Translations under genes and position numbers: made by a program
Assembly (NCBI GenBank): GCA_037043455.1
Contig: JAWPHD010000091.1
Span: 434,001-498,000, forward strand
From: Cyrtodaria siliqua
Taxonomy: Eukaryota > Mollusca > Bivalvia > Adapedonta > Hiatellidae
Direction: 5' to 3'
DNA length: 64,000 bases
The notes under the pieces: model-generated
What the model saw: the letters and a program-made list of their open reading frames with translations, nothing else
The model's database searches: none
What the model was told of the DNA's origin: nothing
Shown: one piece after another, positions 48,401-63,400 of the stretch
Position numbering within the stretch: the stretch's first letter is position 1
Layout of the letters: each line of letters begins with the position of its first letter

Positions 48401-51400
48401 TTGAAGTTTCGCTTGAAAAAGTCAAGCCATTTCAGTATTGTGTTTAATGTTAAGAGATTGCAACGTTTAAAGCCTAAGTTTGCTCACCTGCTTGAGCCAA
48501 ATGCACATTCTGTCGATAATCAAACTTTAAAGGAGTAACCATTGGTGTGTTCAGTGCTGTTAAAACGTTCTTTCCGAAAGGACAGTACCATTCGATTAGC
48601 AGTAGCATATTAAACATACAACATATAGCGGAAATACCCATTATGCGTTTCTTTTTCCTTTCAGTATACAAGATTCTGAAAACAAAACAGTTACGCAGAA
48701 GTACCTGTCAGTGCTGCAAAATGGCTCATTCCACATTTGACATCAGTTACTTTCACATCTGGGTGCAGCTCATTACAGCCAAAGAGGGGTGGAGGCAGCA
48801 GGCTAGGACTGGGAAGTATATCCGCCTTTGGGCCTTTACCCAAAATTCCAAATCCCCAAACATATGCGTGACCTTTATCTGAAAAATGCATTGAAGGTTA
48901 ATTACTTCTGTTCAGGTAATATTATATAGGTATTCAATTTTGAAAAAATTGAACAGAACAAACTGTGACAACAAATGTCTGTTAACCTTTCAGATAGTTT
49001 TACAAATATTTCCTCTTGCGGTCATATTTGATTTCGAAGTGTGTATCTCAAAAATCAAAGTATTTCATGGTGTTGTGCTTATAAACATGACAGACAAGTT
49101 TAAAAAGCATCTTGTAAAAATTCAGAATTGTATTTTTCTTGATCACAATTTCTCTGGCAGACATATTGGATTCAGGAGAGCTAAAAACCTGATAAATTAG
49201 AAGTAAATTACACATTTTGATTTTCGTGGTCGGGAATGTTTACCATCAACTATTGTACACATTGATAAACAATTTAGCCCTTTCGCTGCCACAGTGGAAT
49301 ACATTGCTTTTATAACCAGTGTAGACCCAGATCAACATGCACAGTCACTATATGCAGGCTGATCATGATTTACACTGTTCACCACTCAGTAAAAATGTTT
49401 TCCATAGCTCTTTAAATATAAAATATATGTGGAAGGTTTGAATTTGATTTTTAGCAGACGACATCTGAAATTTGGCGGTGAAAGAGTCAATATAAACAAA
49501 CATGTCAATAAGCAATATTTAAAGCAAATTATATGTTTTAATATACTGAAAAGAAAAAGAAACGCATAATGGGTATTTCCACTACATATTGTATGTTTAA
49601 TATGCTACTGTTAATCGAATTGTACAGGGCGACATTAGGTCTGTCCTTTCGGAAAGAAGGTTTAAACAGCACCGAACACACCAATGGTTACCCCTTTAAA
49701 GTTTCATTATCGACAGAATGTGCATTTGGCTCAAGCAGGTGAGCAAACTTAGGCTTTAAATGTTACAATCTCTTAACCTTCAACTGCAATATTGAAATGG
49801 CTCGACTTTTTCAAGCAAAACCAACATTTATGAATTTTGTGTAACAAAGCATACATGTACTTTGATTTAAAGGTCTACTACATGACAGAGTTGTCCTTTC
49901 TGTAATAAGTTGTAGCCCCTTTTTGTACAAAACACGTTGAGATATATCTGAAATATTACCTGGAATTAGGTCTATATAATAGTGTAGAATAGGCAATTTT
50001 TTGATGATGCATTTCTTTTTCCTTTCAGTATATTTTAAGTCCAGACAGTTTATCGGCAGCCATTGCACAAGCTCCTGATGACTGAGAAGTAATTACACTT
50101 TTAGATCTTGTTTTAGTCTGGACTGTTTAACGGCAACTATTGCTCATGCACATACAGGCAGACTGTGCAGTAGAAAAATCAAACACCTGACTGAATGAGC
50201 ATTAAGATTTGTTTGAATGGTGTATACATCAATTTTTTTAACACGTGTTAGGCCATATATGATGGTTGATTTTTTTTTTGACAGATCACTCCATTTTTTC
50301 TGGGTAGAACCAGTACTGTATACCTCTTGCCTTTCGTAAGAATCAGCACTTTCTCCCATTTCTAGTCATGGTTGTAAGACAGAGTTTTTCCCCATGATGA
50401 TATCTCTATCCTACCCGACATGTGATTCTTACAGGAAACGTCATGACGTTGCGTAGATGTTTCTGTATTCTAGCATTAAATGGAGTCACTTAAGTTACTT
50501 ATTAGTTTATGCCTTTACCAAGTGCATAATGGGAGAAAAATAATCCATCATGAATTTATCCATGTCAGATAGGGAAATCTCATCCTCGGGATCTGAATTG
50601 CAACCAGAAACTTGGCTACAATTCTGACCTTCAGGTTAGACTTTTCTTTCTTGCATACCGGACAAGGAAATCCGTCATTTTACCGGGGCTAGATATTTCC
50701 ATCTCACCCTAGGGTCGAGATAAAATTCACGCGCGCCAACATCCGGTATGCAGGAAAACATGCAAAACGTTAGTAGCTGGCGTCGTCAACCCATGTAACA
50801 TGTCTCTGATATGCATATATGCAAGAAAAAGAATCTATCATGGGTATTCGGTTCAGATAGGAAATTCCAACCCTCGGTATAAGTGTTTTAATCGGAACCT
50901 CGGCAGAGCCTTGGTTCCGAATAAAACACTTATACCTCGGGTTGGAATTTCCTATCTTCACCGGATACCCATGATAGATTCTTATAATCACACATGGATA
51001 CTTTCAGGTGAAATTTTCCTATCTCACATGGATACTCATGATTGATTCTTATAATCTCACTTGTCAAGTGGGATTCGAAACCGCATCAGTGAGAGTTTTC
51101 GATGCAGCGTCTTTACTATCCCGGCCACTGATGCACTGAGGATTAAAGTATTAATTTTGATTGTTGAGGTTGGGAGAGTTTACCGTCGACTATTGCACAT
51201 ATCGATCCTCCAGCAGCCACCTTTAGGACCTTGCCGCAGTCTTTTATGGGAAGATGACGCGGAACACTGACTTGAGTCTCTGCCGTTACCATGGCCAGCT
51301 GGTGGTACTCCGAGTTACCCCACCCAAACACATCGCCACTGTCGGACAACGCTAAAACACAGTCTGCTTTTGAAGATATATCTACAATCTTTACACCGTC

Positions 51401-54400
51401 AATATCCCCTCCCACCTTTGTTGGTCGTCCAATGGATTTGAAGGATCCTAAACCTGTAAGAAGATAGAATACACATTTCAAAACTTAATTTACAGGTTGG
51501 GCATCTCAGAAATTTTATAATAATTTTCCTCTACATTTAACACTAAGTACATGTATTATCAATCATGAAATAAACTATCCTTTTTTTAGCAGATTTCTAA
51601 ACTGATTTTTTAAAGATAAAATATGGCTATAACCGTGATAACTCCGTGCTAGATTTTGTGTGATTTATGTGAAAAACACCAGCAACTGATTTCTCTGGTT
51701 TCCTTAAAGGGACTCGAGGCAAAGGAGAGTAATCCATAACTTTCACATGACATCATCAAAACAATTTGACCAATCGATGATCAATAAAATAAAACACCTT
51801 CACATTCTCATAGGGGGTACACTCAGTGTTTATCGTTGATGCTGAACTGACTTTAGCCCTTTACAAACTAATTTGTAGCGATAATTATATTAAAAGCTTT
51901 ATTTTTTATCTACAGCTATTATCTTCTTTTGGTGCTGTCTGATTGTAATAAACCAATATGGATACATCTAATTTAAATCATGGTCTAATATTTGGATTTC
52001 TCATATAGAGATTCAGGATAAAGTCCGAGTAAAACCCTTTATTTTCACCTACTGAATATCTCAACATCTCAGAAATTTATGACAGGATGTGAAATTTATG
52101 AATTGGTGTCAATCCAAATACACATGAAGTTGCTTCAGAACGAATTGCTCTGGAACACTTGACAATTTGGCAGATTTTTTGTAGTTAAATCATAACTATT
52201 AATTCACATGCATGGGGTTTATATTTCTAGAAGATGTATATATACACTGATATATAACTGACTGAATTTGTTTAAATATTTTTTTTACTTTGATCACAAA
52301 ATAAAATTAACTATAGCCCTAAAGCACTGGGAATTAATAGTTATGATTTATGCCACAGGCACTAGCTGAGTTCACAGCCCAAACGATTTCATTAAAGGCT
52401 CACAGCACTATTATTAACCGTTGAGTACTCACAGATCACATGATCACAGAAAAGTTCATGTTGATATAAGATTTCTAGATAATTCGGTCTCATTTTTAGA
52501 CCTCATAGGTCTAACCACTACGGGGTTGTGTTTTTGCCATATTATTATTAAAATATGGTAAATATGTGTTTATTGTGTTTGAAATTGCAGATATTGGATC
52601 AGCCTAAAGACATGTTGTAAATTGTATTTGTCTCTATGCCACAAACAACAAGAGCACCACCAATGGTGCAGACGCTCAACTTTGGTGAAATTACAATAGA
52701 TAAACAAGGTTTCCATCAGTTACATACAAGCTTTAACCAAGATTTCTAAGTATAAAAAGGGCCATAATTCTGTTATATTAAAATATGGGTTATACAAGAT
52801 GCCAAATACCTGTGTGAAGTTTAAATCCATTATGTAAAGTACTTTTGGAGAATTTAGCTTACATACAAACTAAATTTTCAAAGAATAAAAGAGGCCATAC
52901 TTTTGTTAAAATAAAAGCAAGAGTTACAGAACCTGGCTCTGTGGTGTTGTCTAATGATGCTGAATGCAAGTGTGAAGTTTTAATCCAGTATGTAAAGTAC
53001 TTTGTGAGATACAAGTTTGCATACAAACTTTAACCAAGTTTGCTAAGTATGAAAGGGGCCATAATTCTGTCAAAATAAAAGCAGGAGTTACGTCACCTGA
53101 CCCTGTGGTGTCATCTAATGATGCTAAACACATTACAATGGGACCCCATGAAAAATTAATTGTGGTGTGAGACCTAAAGTAATTATATGGGACAGATGAT
53201 GGGGTCTAGTTTAATTGGGACAGATGATGGGGTCTAGTTTAGTGCATAATTATGTATAATGAATATGAAAACAGAAAGAAGACATGATGATTTTATTATT
53301 TGGATTAACCCTTAACCGCCTACATATATATAATGGACTGTTCTTCCATTCAATTAAGACCATTCCATTTATGTGAAAAAGGGGTGTTTTGGGGGAAATG
53401 ATTTACAGACCAGCAGCTGGACATTGTAAACCCTGATCAGCCTTCGTGTTACTCGCAGGCTGATCTGGGTTTACAATGGACGCAAAGGCTATAATAGTCG
53501 TTCTTAGCGGGTTTAGGGTTAAACCCCATAATTCTTCCAGATACCAGTCCCTTTACCAATCAAACTGAAAACCGGACCAGATTTCAAAATGAAATTCTAG
53601 CTGTTAATTTGTCCATTAAATAACACATTTCGTAAACATATAGCTAGTCTATGTTTAGTTTTTCTTCTTGCCTTGTTAAAGGGACACACTCCAATCTTCA
53701 TTTCCCCCCAAAAAACTGTGGCACACTCTTGTTTTTACAGTACTACACCATTTGTATATTTTCAAATCATATTCAATAATTTCTAAAATTGTTTTTGGGA
53801 TATTAGCAATTGTTGAGTACCGTATAATGCATCCATAATTAGGTTCAACCTATATGTAAATTATGTTAAAACTTTGATGAAATATTATAAATTTCAATTT
53901 AAAATTATTTTTTTTGTATCACTTCACAGATTGTCGTGAGTCTCTTTAAATGTGTTTTAGCTATATACATGTATCTAGTTACCTGTCTGTCCATCTGCCC
54001 CTAATCCACAGGAGTAGACTTCCCCGCTAGAAGTCAGGAACAGTGTGTGGTCTTGTCCACATATTACCTGGTGGGACATAGGATAACAGTACATAGAGGA
54101 CAGATGTGTAGCAAGAGGATATACTCTGATAAACAGGACTGCCTGATGTATGTCCCCACCGGACGAGGCTGTGGGAAATGTCTTAAGTGATGAAGAAATC
54201 CAGGAGCAAATTTCAAGACAAATAAAAAAACTCTTTTTTTTTTAAAATGTATATTCAACTTGATAATTTGCAATGAATCGATTATAGAATTTACCAAATT
54301 TGACTAAACAGAAATATACCCCCACCTCTGCCACTTTGACCCCTGCACTTTATTGCACCAATAATTTTTTTCTTTTTCTTTATGATGATATTCACTTGAA

Positions 54401-57400
54401 ACTCAATCATCAGAAATATATATTAACAATCCATAGGCCAATAAATGGTTAGTAGAGGATTCCAACTGGCTAAAGCTACAAAGGGTAATAACTTATGAAA
54501 AAATAATGAAATCAAAAATCTTTTTCTTCACTAAACATATTCACATCATAGTAAATGAGCAACCAAGTATTAAAACAATCCATCTAATAATGAATGTGAG
54601 CATACAAGATTTTGGTCTGCAGTCTACTTCATTGGCGGTGGGTATAATCAGACGGGAAAGCACTTAGGCAAAAAAAAAAATACCTGTGTTTCCAGTGGCC
54701 CGACCGACCCTATTTTTAAGGGGCCGACCCTAAAACTTTTTATGAAAAAAAAAAAAAAGAAAAGAAGATTGTTCTGAACAATGATTTATCACAATATATC
54801 GAGGTAAACTGACATCACAGAGAAACCTTCAGTTGTATCATCGACTTGTATGGGATTTATGAGATAAATACATGTAGAATCTCACAATATCTTGCTCCAA
54901 AAAAAGAAAAGAAAATGCCTACCTACAGACCCTAATTTTTTAGAGCATGCAATAGGAAACACACCTATTTATTTTTTTGGCCTTATGTAGATTTCAGGTC
55001 TCTGCAGTGAAAACCTGAGATTTTAATTCACTGCAGTTAAAAAAATGCACTATTTCGCTGGAGCTGTACAACTATTTTTATAATATACTCTAATTATTAT
55101 CATTTTGTTATATATTTTTAGATGCAAACTGCCTAGGGGGGCTCTTTAATGCTTTTTTAATTTCAAATGAAATATGGTTTAACGTCCACTTAATACACCA
55201 TTTTAGGTTATACAGGGATAGCGAACTCAGAGGGAGATGAAATAAAAGGATGAAGTTTGCCATCAATGTAAATGTTGTAAGGTGTACAAGGGGATGGTCC
55301 TCCTCGACCCCTCGTACATCATTGGACGGGGAGAATAAATGGGTCTCCAAAATATAGAGACCGAAAAAAAAAAAAAAAAAAAAAAAAAGGAAGTAAACCC
55401 AAGCAGGACAAGGGGATGGTCCTCCTCGACCCCTCGTACATCATTGGACGGGGAGAATAAATGGATCTCCAAAATATGGAGACCGAAAAAAAAAAAAAAG
55501 AAGTCAACCCAAGCAGGACAGAGGGCTGTAGCTCTAAAGCGCAAGACCCTATCCTCTGAGCAGCTAGGTTGCTAAATTTAACCCTTAACCCACTACATAT
55601 ATAATGGTCTGTTCTTTCTTTGAATTAAGACCATTCCATTTAAGTGACAAAGGGGTGTTTTGGGGGAAATGACGCAGGCTGATCTGGGTTTACAATGGAC
55701 GCAAAGGCTATTAAAGTCGTGTTTAGCGGGTTAAGGGTTCATAAAGTATCATACAAATCAAACGATAATTATTAGACTGTTTATGTATGTCGTTTGCAGA
55801 TTATTTGTTACTTTAATAGAAATGTATCTCTATCAATTTAAAATTATTATACAAGAAATTGTCGACGATGACAGTAGCAAAAGGAAACAGTCAAACAGTT
55901 CCTTTACCCTCAGGCTGTATTTTAAACATACCATAAATCAACCATGTCAATATCAAGTTCAGTATACAGATGTGATTCGAGTATAAAATTTAAAATAATG
56001 CCCCGAGCCATGCTTTCCAAAAATCAATTTGGTATATGCTTTACCTTTTAAATGTTTAACAAATTGGTTTAAAGGGACTAGGTGTGATCTGAAAGAGTGA
56101 TTGGTGTCAATCCAGATACAAATCAGCATGTGCTTCATTTTCATGATTTTATGAAATTTGAAAATGCATTAAATTTAGACTTTACTTAAAGGGACACATG
56201 ACAATCTTGAGTTTTATATCAGGCATTAAAATTAGTACAGCGATTTATTAATCCTGTATCATTTTGACTTTAAAACTGTTTGCATATAATTAAATAAAAA
56301 TTGAGAATTCTGTTTCCTTCATTACTCTACACATTTTTTAAATATATTATTGGTGCAATATTATCAAAAGTCAATAATATGCAAAGACAATTTGCTTTGA
56401 ACTGTTCTAACAATTAATATTAATGATTGAACAAATTCATGTTAAGAGAAAAACTAAAGGGACGCCGTGAGTTTTTAAAAAAATCAAGATTACCGTGTGT
56501 CCCTTTAAAGAAAGATTTGGATATTGGGAACAAGCATCAATGTAATATGAAAAGCATTTGCTTTTCGACTGCTTTAATGGTTTTTATACCACAATGCATG
56601 ATAGGAACCAGGGGCTAGATAATTTTCAATGTGTACACAAGAGATGCTAGGGAAAGTGGAGGCATCCCCCGATTTTTTTTTATTCTTAGATACTATGTGT
56701 TGCATTTTGGGAATATATATATATCCCAACAATTTTAATACTGCGAAGTCAATGATTTAGCCTGAATTTTCCAAATCTATGTGGAAAACCGAATAAAATA
56801 GACTTTTAGCTATTCCAGTATACCCTAATGGTCCTCGTTGCATATACAAGTATATATATCTTTTTTTTATAATTTCTATTTTTTGCAATGTGTACACAGC
56901 TGTGGACTTTGTGTACAGGTACATTCAATATTTAACAGACACTCATGTAAGACACTCTATACATTTTAACCCTTAACCCGCTAAAGCACGACTATAATCA
57001 TGATAGCCATTGCGGCCATTGTAAACCCAGATCAGCCTGCGAGTAACTTGCAGGCTGATCTGGGTTAACAATGTCTGGCTGCTGATCAGTCATTTCCTCC
57101 AAAACACCCCTTTGTCATATAAATTGAATGGTCTTAATACAAAGAAAGAACAGTCCATAATGTATATGTAGCGGGGTAAGGGCTAAGTTCTAATTTGTCG
57201 TAACTGTATAATTAAGCCAATTTCAATGGATTACAAACAGTATTACAACTTTAATTAAAATGTAAATTGTTAAACACATATTTGATACACAGGAACATCT
57301 TACCTTAGATATATCACTTGGAAGGTCTTCTATTTTTTGTATGTTTGACACTTTACTGAATAGAAAGGGATAAATCAATAGTTAAAACTTTGTAAGAGTG

Positions 57401-60400
57401 TAATTAGGCCAAATAAAATTATGTGTGGTTCCTATTACATGCTAAAAAATATAGGGTACTAGGTAGGGAAAATATTTTATCTTCTAAATATATTTTATTT
57501 TATTATTTATCTTTTTTTTCCCACTCAATATTTTTACAACATAATAAACTAACACACATATTATATTTACTGATATAGAAACATTTTTTATTTTTATTAT
57601 ACTTTTTTTGGCATAAAATGTTTAGGGTCGGCCCTTGTAAACTTGGACGATCGAGAAAAAAACGGAACCACACATATACATTTGGCCTTATATGAAATAG
57701 CAAATGTTATATTAATGGTATATTAGACATAACTTTTAGCTTATAAATCTTTGGTTTAACCTAACTAAAACAATTATTCTGACTGTATTTATCAAGGCAT
57801 AAACTTTTTTTGGGATTGGATTTAAATATAATACTTATCAATACATCGATGAGGACTTTTAAGCCCTTATATTAGCATTCACTCACAGCTAATGTGGCAT
57901 CCTTACTATAAATAATATTTGAAATAAAGACTCCAAGTCTTACTGAAATATTTCCCCTTCAACAGCTGGTCTGCCACACTGTCCATATGCATTGTTACCC
58001 TGGGTGTATACTGAAATACACAAATCACTATTGTTTAAATATACATACATGTAGCGATGGACAATTAGTTTAAATTTACAATCGATCAACGGTTGGATGT
58101 ATCCAATCAATCATCGGTTATAATTGGTGTGTCAATACGAAGTATAACATGTGTACCTATGTTAATCGGAGTTTGAGTCCCTGAACTGAGAATAATTTCA
58201 TATTTAGTATGTGTTCTTTCCTGTCTTGTTTTTATGCCATTGTCATGTTAATCAGTATATAACTGCTATAAATGTGTTTATTTGTGTATATGCTCATTTT
58301 CACAAATGTATTACTAATTTCCTGACTGTTGTATCCTGAATAATCATGTTTTTTTCTATTTTGACCGTTAATTAAAGTAAATATTTACATTTTACCGATG
58401 ATCGATTATAGACTTTCATAATCGATCATCATAATCGGATGCATAACTAAGTGATGATCAGTTACAATCGATTAATCGGTACATCACTACATGTGTTTAT
58501 GAATACAAACATAAAAGCTTTGGCAGTATCCACTGCGCTGTGGTCTAGAGGTAGTATGCTTGCATTGCAACCAAAAGGTTGCAGGTTCTGGCACAGATCA
58601 TTGTGTGACCTTGTGACCTGTTGCAGGTCCTGGCACAGATCATTGTGTGACCTCGCGACCTGCTGCAGGTCCTGGCACAGATCATTGTGTGACCTCGTGA
58701 CCTATTGCAGTCCTGGCACAGATCATTGTGTGATCTCGTGACCTGTTGCAGATCCGGGCACAGATCATTGTGTAACCTCGTGACCTGTTGCAGGTACTGG
58801 ACAGATCATTGTGTGACCTTGTGACCTGTTGCAGGTCCTGGCACAGATCCTTGTGTAACCTCGTGACCTGTTGCAGGTACTTGTCAGATCATTGTGTGAC
58901 CTTGTGACCTGTTGCAGGTCCTTGCACAGATCATTGTGTAACCTCGTGACCTGTTGCAGGTCCTGGCACAGATCATTGTGTAACCTCGTGACCTGTTACA
59001 GGTCCTGGCACAGATCATTGTGTAACCTTGTGACTTGTTGCAGGTCCTGGCACAGATATTTGTGTAACCTCGTGACTTGTTGAAGGTCCTGGCACAGATC
59101 AGTGTGTGACCTGTTCGATATTAAAGTCGCTATCCGGCCAACAACAGCAAAATTTTACATAATATGTATACCTTTTTTAAACCTTCTGATATCAAGATAT
59201 ATATAATAACTTCAATATTTTGAGAATCAAATCTCTATAGACACAATATATACATACTTAAACCTATGGTAGAATAAGACGAAAACAAGGAAACTCAAAA
59301 TTCAATATCATTAAAACCATATCCTATAAATTACGCTTTGATACTCTCCGCTATAGGAGCTGACAACACTGCCTTGGAGGTCACGCCAGATCAACCTTTC
59401 ATCTAATCAATATTCATGAGAAGATCAACTAAATTCAACCAATGAAATCGTGCGTTTCATATGCACTTTTAGATGATATTCGCATGAACTGAACAAACGA
59501 AAATCCATATAAAACACACACTGTGTGACAGATCTAAGGAAAAAATCGATAAAGTCCTTGTGTGTTATTGCTGTTGATTGCACGATAAATTCAAAGACAT
59601 GCACTAAATGGCAAGTTTTACATGAAGAATACGAGGCAAGTCAACATTCGAAACAGTATCTGAAAAATATATAGAATCTATTGTACCGAGATTATTACGA
59701 CATTGTATTTTCTAAATAGTATGTCTTAGTACGTCTGGCCCACTTAGCTCAGTCGGTAGCGCGGTAGCGACATGGACTATTGCGACGTTCTGCGAGTGTA
59801 ATTTTAGTGTAGGTTCAACCCCACGAATCGTTTTTTTTTTGTACCGCTATTGAATTCCATCAAACAATCTTGTGTTTTTTTTCCAGTAAATATGCAATAA
59901 TGGTTGATGTATTATGTTTGTGTTTTATAAGCTAAAAGTTACAGACATTGTCTCATTCAATACCGAGCGTAGACTGCTCCACAGCGTTCTACTGAAACGA
60001 GACATGCGCAGTGAAGCAGTCAATACCGAGCAATTTTGAAGGCTGAAATCTGATTGGCTAATCGAAAGGTCAATCTGACGTGACCTCCAATGCAGTGTTG
60101 TCAGATCCTTAGTAGTGTAGAGTATCGCAGCATGATAAAGGGTCTGATTTTAATGGGATTGCTGAACATTTTATTTAAAGGCATTATCTCGTCAGATAAC
60201 AACAAAATTACACAACAAACTCGTTTATCAAAACTCGACCAAGGTGTTCAGGTCATATAATAATGTATATGTGCCGATTAAAAGTGTAGTTTTATTCATG
60301 GGTTCTTAAAATACCCATTTCTGAATATGCATAAAATGAATTATGCCTTGGTAACTCTTAATTCAAGGCTCAAGTTTTGGACTTTGGCCCAGCTGGTTAA

Positions 60401-63400
60401 AGTCGTTTATACTGTGTCATAGATGTTTGGATTCTCAAATTATGTAAGTTATATATATACCTCAGGTTTAGAAACAGTGAACATGTTTTTACATAATTTG
60501 GCTGTTGTTGCAGGATAGCTACTTTAATTAAACATGTATGTAAGCAGGTTTCAAGTCAAAATCATACTGGATAAATAAATCAAGACACTATTATAATAAA
60601 TGTCAATGTTTGATAATTGATTCAAGCTTGCCATGTGTACCTTTAACCATGTTGTTTTAAATAGTGTAATTAAAATATTGTGAACTTAAATCTGTCTTTT
60701 GTTGCTAATTCTGTTTTAGGTTATTGAAGAAGAATCAGGGAACACCATACTATAGATAAAGTATCCTGTTGATAAAGTATCAGGCATCACATAAAGTATC
60801 AGGCATCACCATACTATTGATGAAATATAAGGCATCACCATACTATTGATAAAGTATAAGGCATCACCATACTGTTGATGAAGTATGAGGCATCACCATT
60901 CTAGTGATAAAGTATCAGGCATCACAATTATATTGATAAAGTATCAGGCATCATCACACTATTGATAAAGTATCAGGCATCACCATACTGTTGATAAAGT
61001 ATCAGGCATCACATAAATTATCAGGCATCACCATACTATTGATAACGTATCAGCATCACCATACTATTGATAAAGTATCAGGCATCACCATACTATTGAT
61101 AAAGTATCAGGCACCACAATACTGTTGATAAAGTATCAGGCATCACCATACTATTGATGAAGAATGAGGCATCATCTAGGCATCACCATACTATTGATGA
61201 AGTATGAGGCAACACCATACTATTGATAAAGTATCAGGCATCACCATACTATTGTTAAAGTATCAGGCATCACCATACTGTTGATAAAGAATCAGGCATC
61301 ACCATACTATTGATAAAGTATCAGCCATCACATTAAGTATCAGGCATCACCATACTATTGATAAAGTATCAGGCATCACCATACTATTGATGAAGCATGA
61401 GGCATCACCATACTATTGATAAAGTATAAGGCATCACCATACTGTTGATAAAGTACCATACTGTTGATAAAGTATCAGGCATCACCATACTATTGACGAA
61501 GCATGAGGCATCACCATACTATTGATAAAGTCAGGGAGTACGTTATAGGGAGAAGAAACGGGTTCATAAACGCTCTAGTTTATCGATTTATGTTGTCGCG
61601 CTAGAACGCCGCCATTTACTATTTTATCGATACAGGTAAATCGATCGTAAGCGCGTTACATTTGAAAAGTTAAAATTTCAGCCAACATCTCAAATTAGGC
61701 AGTTTTTACAGCCCCTTTTTACGGCTTTCTGTTATAATCAACATCACGAAATTACATTCTTGACAAAGATAAATATGTCTACTATTCACTTTTTGTTATT
61801 ATTAATGCCTAATATAACCCATACTTCGTATCTCGTTTGCAATAGCTCCACACCATTTTTAATTCTATAAAATTAAAAATTTAGCTGATATCTCAAAAGG
61901 CACATTTTCATCACCTCTTTTTAGGCTTTGTCTTATAATCACCACCATGAAATTACCTTCTTGACAAAGATAAATATGTTTAATATTCACTTTTTGTTAT
62001 TATTAATGCCTAAATAACCCGTAGTCTCGTATCTCGTTTACAATAGCTATACATTGTCACCATTTTTTATTTGGCGCAGAGTGGCGCCATCTTTGTTACA
62101 CGGAACCGTCTGGTAAAATATGCTTTTAAACATGCAAACAAATACACGCTCTGTATCAGAGGACACAATGTGAATAAATAATACTTATGTTTACATTTAG
62201 GACCTTTATTGAGTTTGTAAGTGTAATAATTTATAAGAATTTGCTGTTTTTCACACACTCGCGAAACAACCGGAAGTAGTCATTTTCACGGAGTAGTGAA
62301 ACACATGCGCGACAACATAAATCGGCAAAACGAGCCCGTTTCTCCTCCCTATGACGTACTCCCTGATAAAGTATAAGGCATCACCATACTGTTGATAAAG
62401 TATCAGGCATCACCATACTATTGATGAAGTATAAGGCATCACCATACTATTGATAAAGTATAAGGCATCACCATACTGTTGATACAGAATCTGAGACCAC
62501 AATACTCTAAGTCTTGTTCAGGAATCCAGGATCAGCCACAATTGATGAAGAATCCGGGTTCACCTTACTAGTGATAAATTGTCAAGCCTCACCATACTGT
62601 TGATAAATTATAAGGCATCACCATACTATTGATGAAGAATCTGGGATCACAATACTAGTGATAAAACCAGGATCACCATACTAGTGATGAAGAATCAGGC
62701 ATTACCATAATATTGATAATTTCAGATGCTCTAAGGAAATGCCCTTTTAGATTGGACCACTCGCCAAACATACCAACTGTTGGTATAACGTTGACAAGTT
62801 TTCATTACTTAAACTTAAAAAATAATCACAGAAAAGATGTTGCTGATGTCGCCCTCAACAGTTCAACGGTTGAGGGCGACATCAGTCATGGCCTCAACGG
62901 TTGAGGCCGACATCAGTCACGGTGGCGACATCAGTCACGGCCTCAACGGTTGAGGCTGACATCAGTCACCGGCCTCAATGGTTGCAAAGGGCAACATCAG
63001 CAACATGTTTTCTGTGAATTTTCTGCAGGTTGAATCCTGCCTAACCAACACTGATGTCTCCCAGCAAGTTAGTTTTAGAGAATACTTTCTTGTGTACTGA
63101 AGTCTGAGCAGCAAATGAACCACTAACCTCTATTTTGAGTAAGAAACACACTATGTGCCCTCCCACAGGCCACTTGTATCACAGATCCTTTGTCCCCTTT
63201 ATCTCCCTTTGTATCCCCGCTATCCCTGGGTGGGTAGGGAATAGCTACAGGTACTGGCTCAATAATATAGTCCAACACACGCCCTGTATATGGAAGGGAA
63301 AGGAACATTTTCAAAACAGGTAGTTTCAATAATATAGTCCAATATGTGACCTGTGCATGGAAGAAAAAGATTACATTTTAAAACCCTTTTAAAGGGACTG

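Noticed and set aside
55263..55575. Frames with poly-Phe or poly-Lys
   Set aside because: Translations of A/T runs within the 122-bp duplication.
58451..59083. Two frames of 70-96 codons with regular CRSWHRSLC-type repeats
   Set aside because: The 42-bp satellite period is a multiple of three, so frames stay open by arithmetic; no start context, splice or stop conservation.
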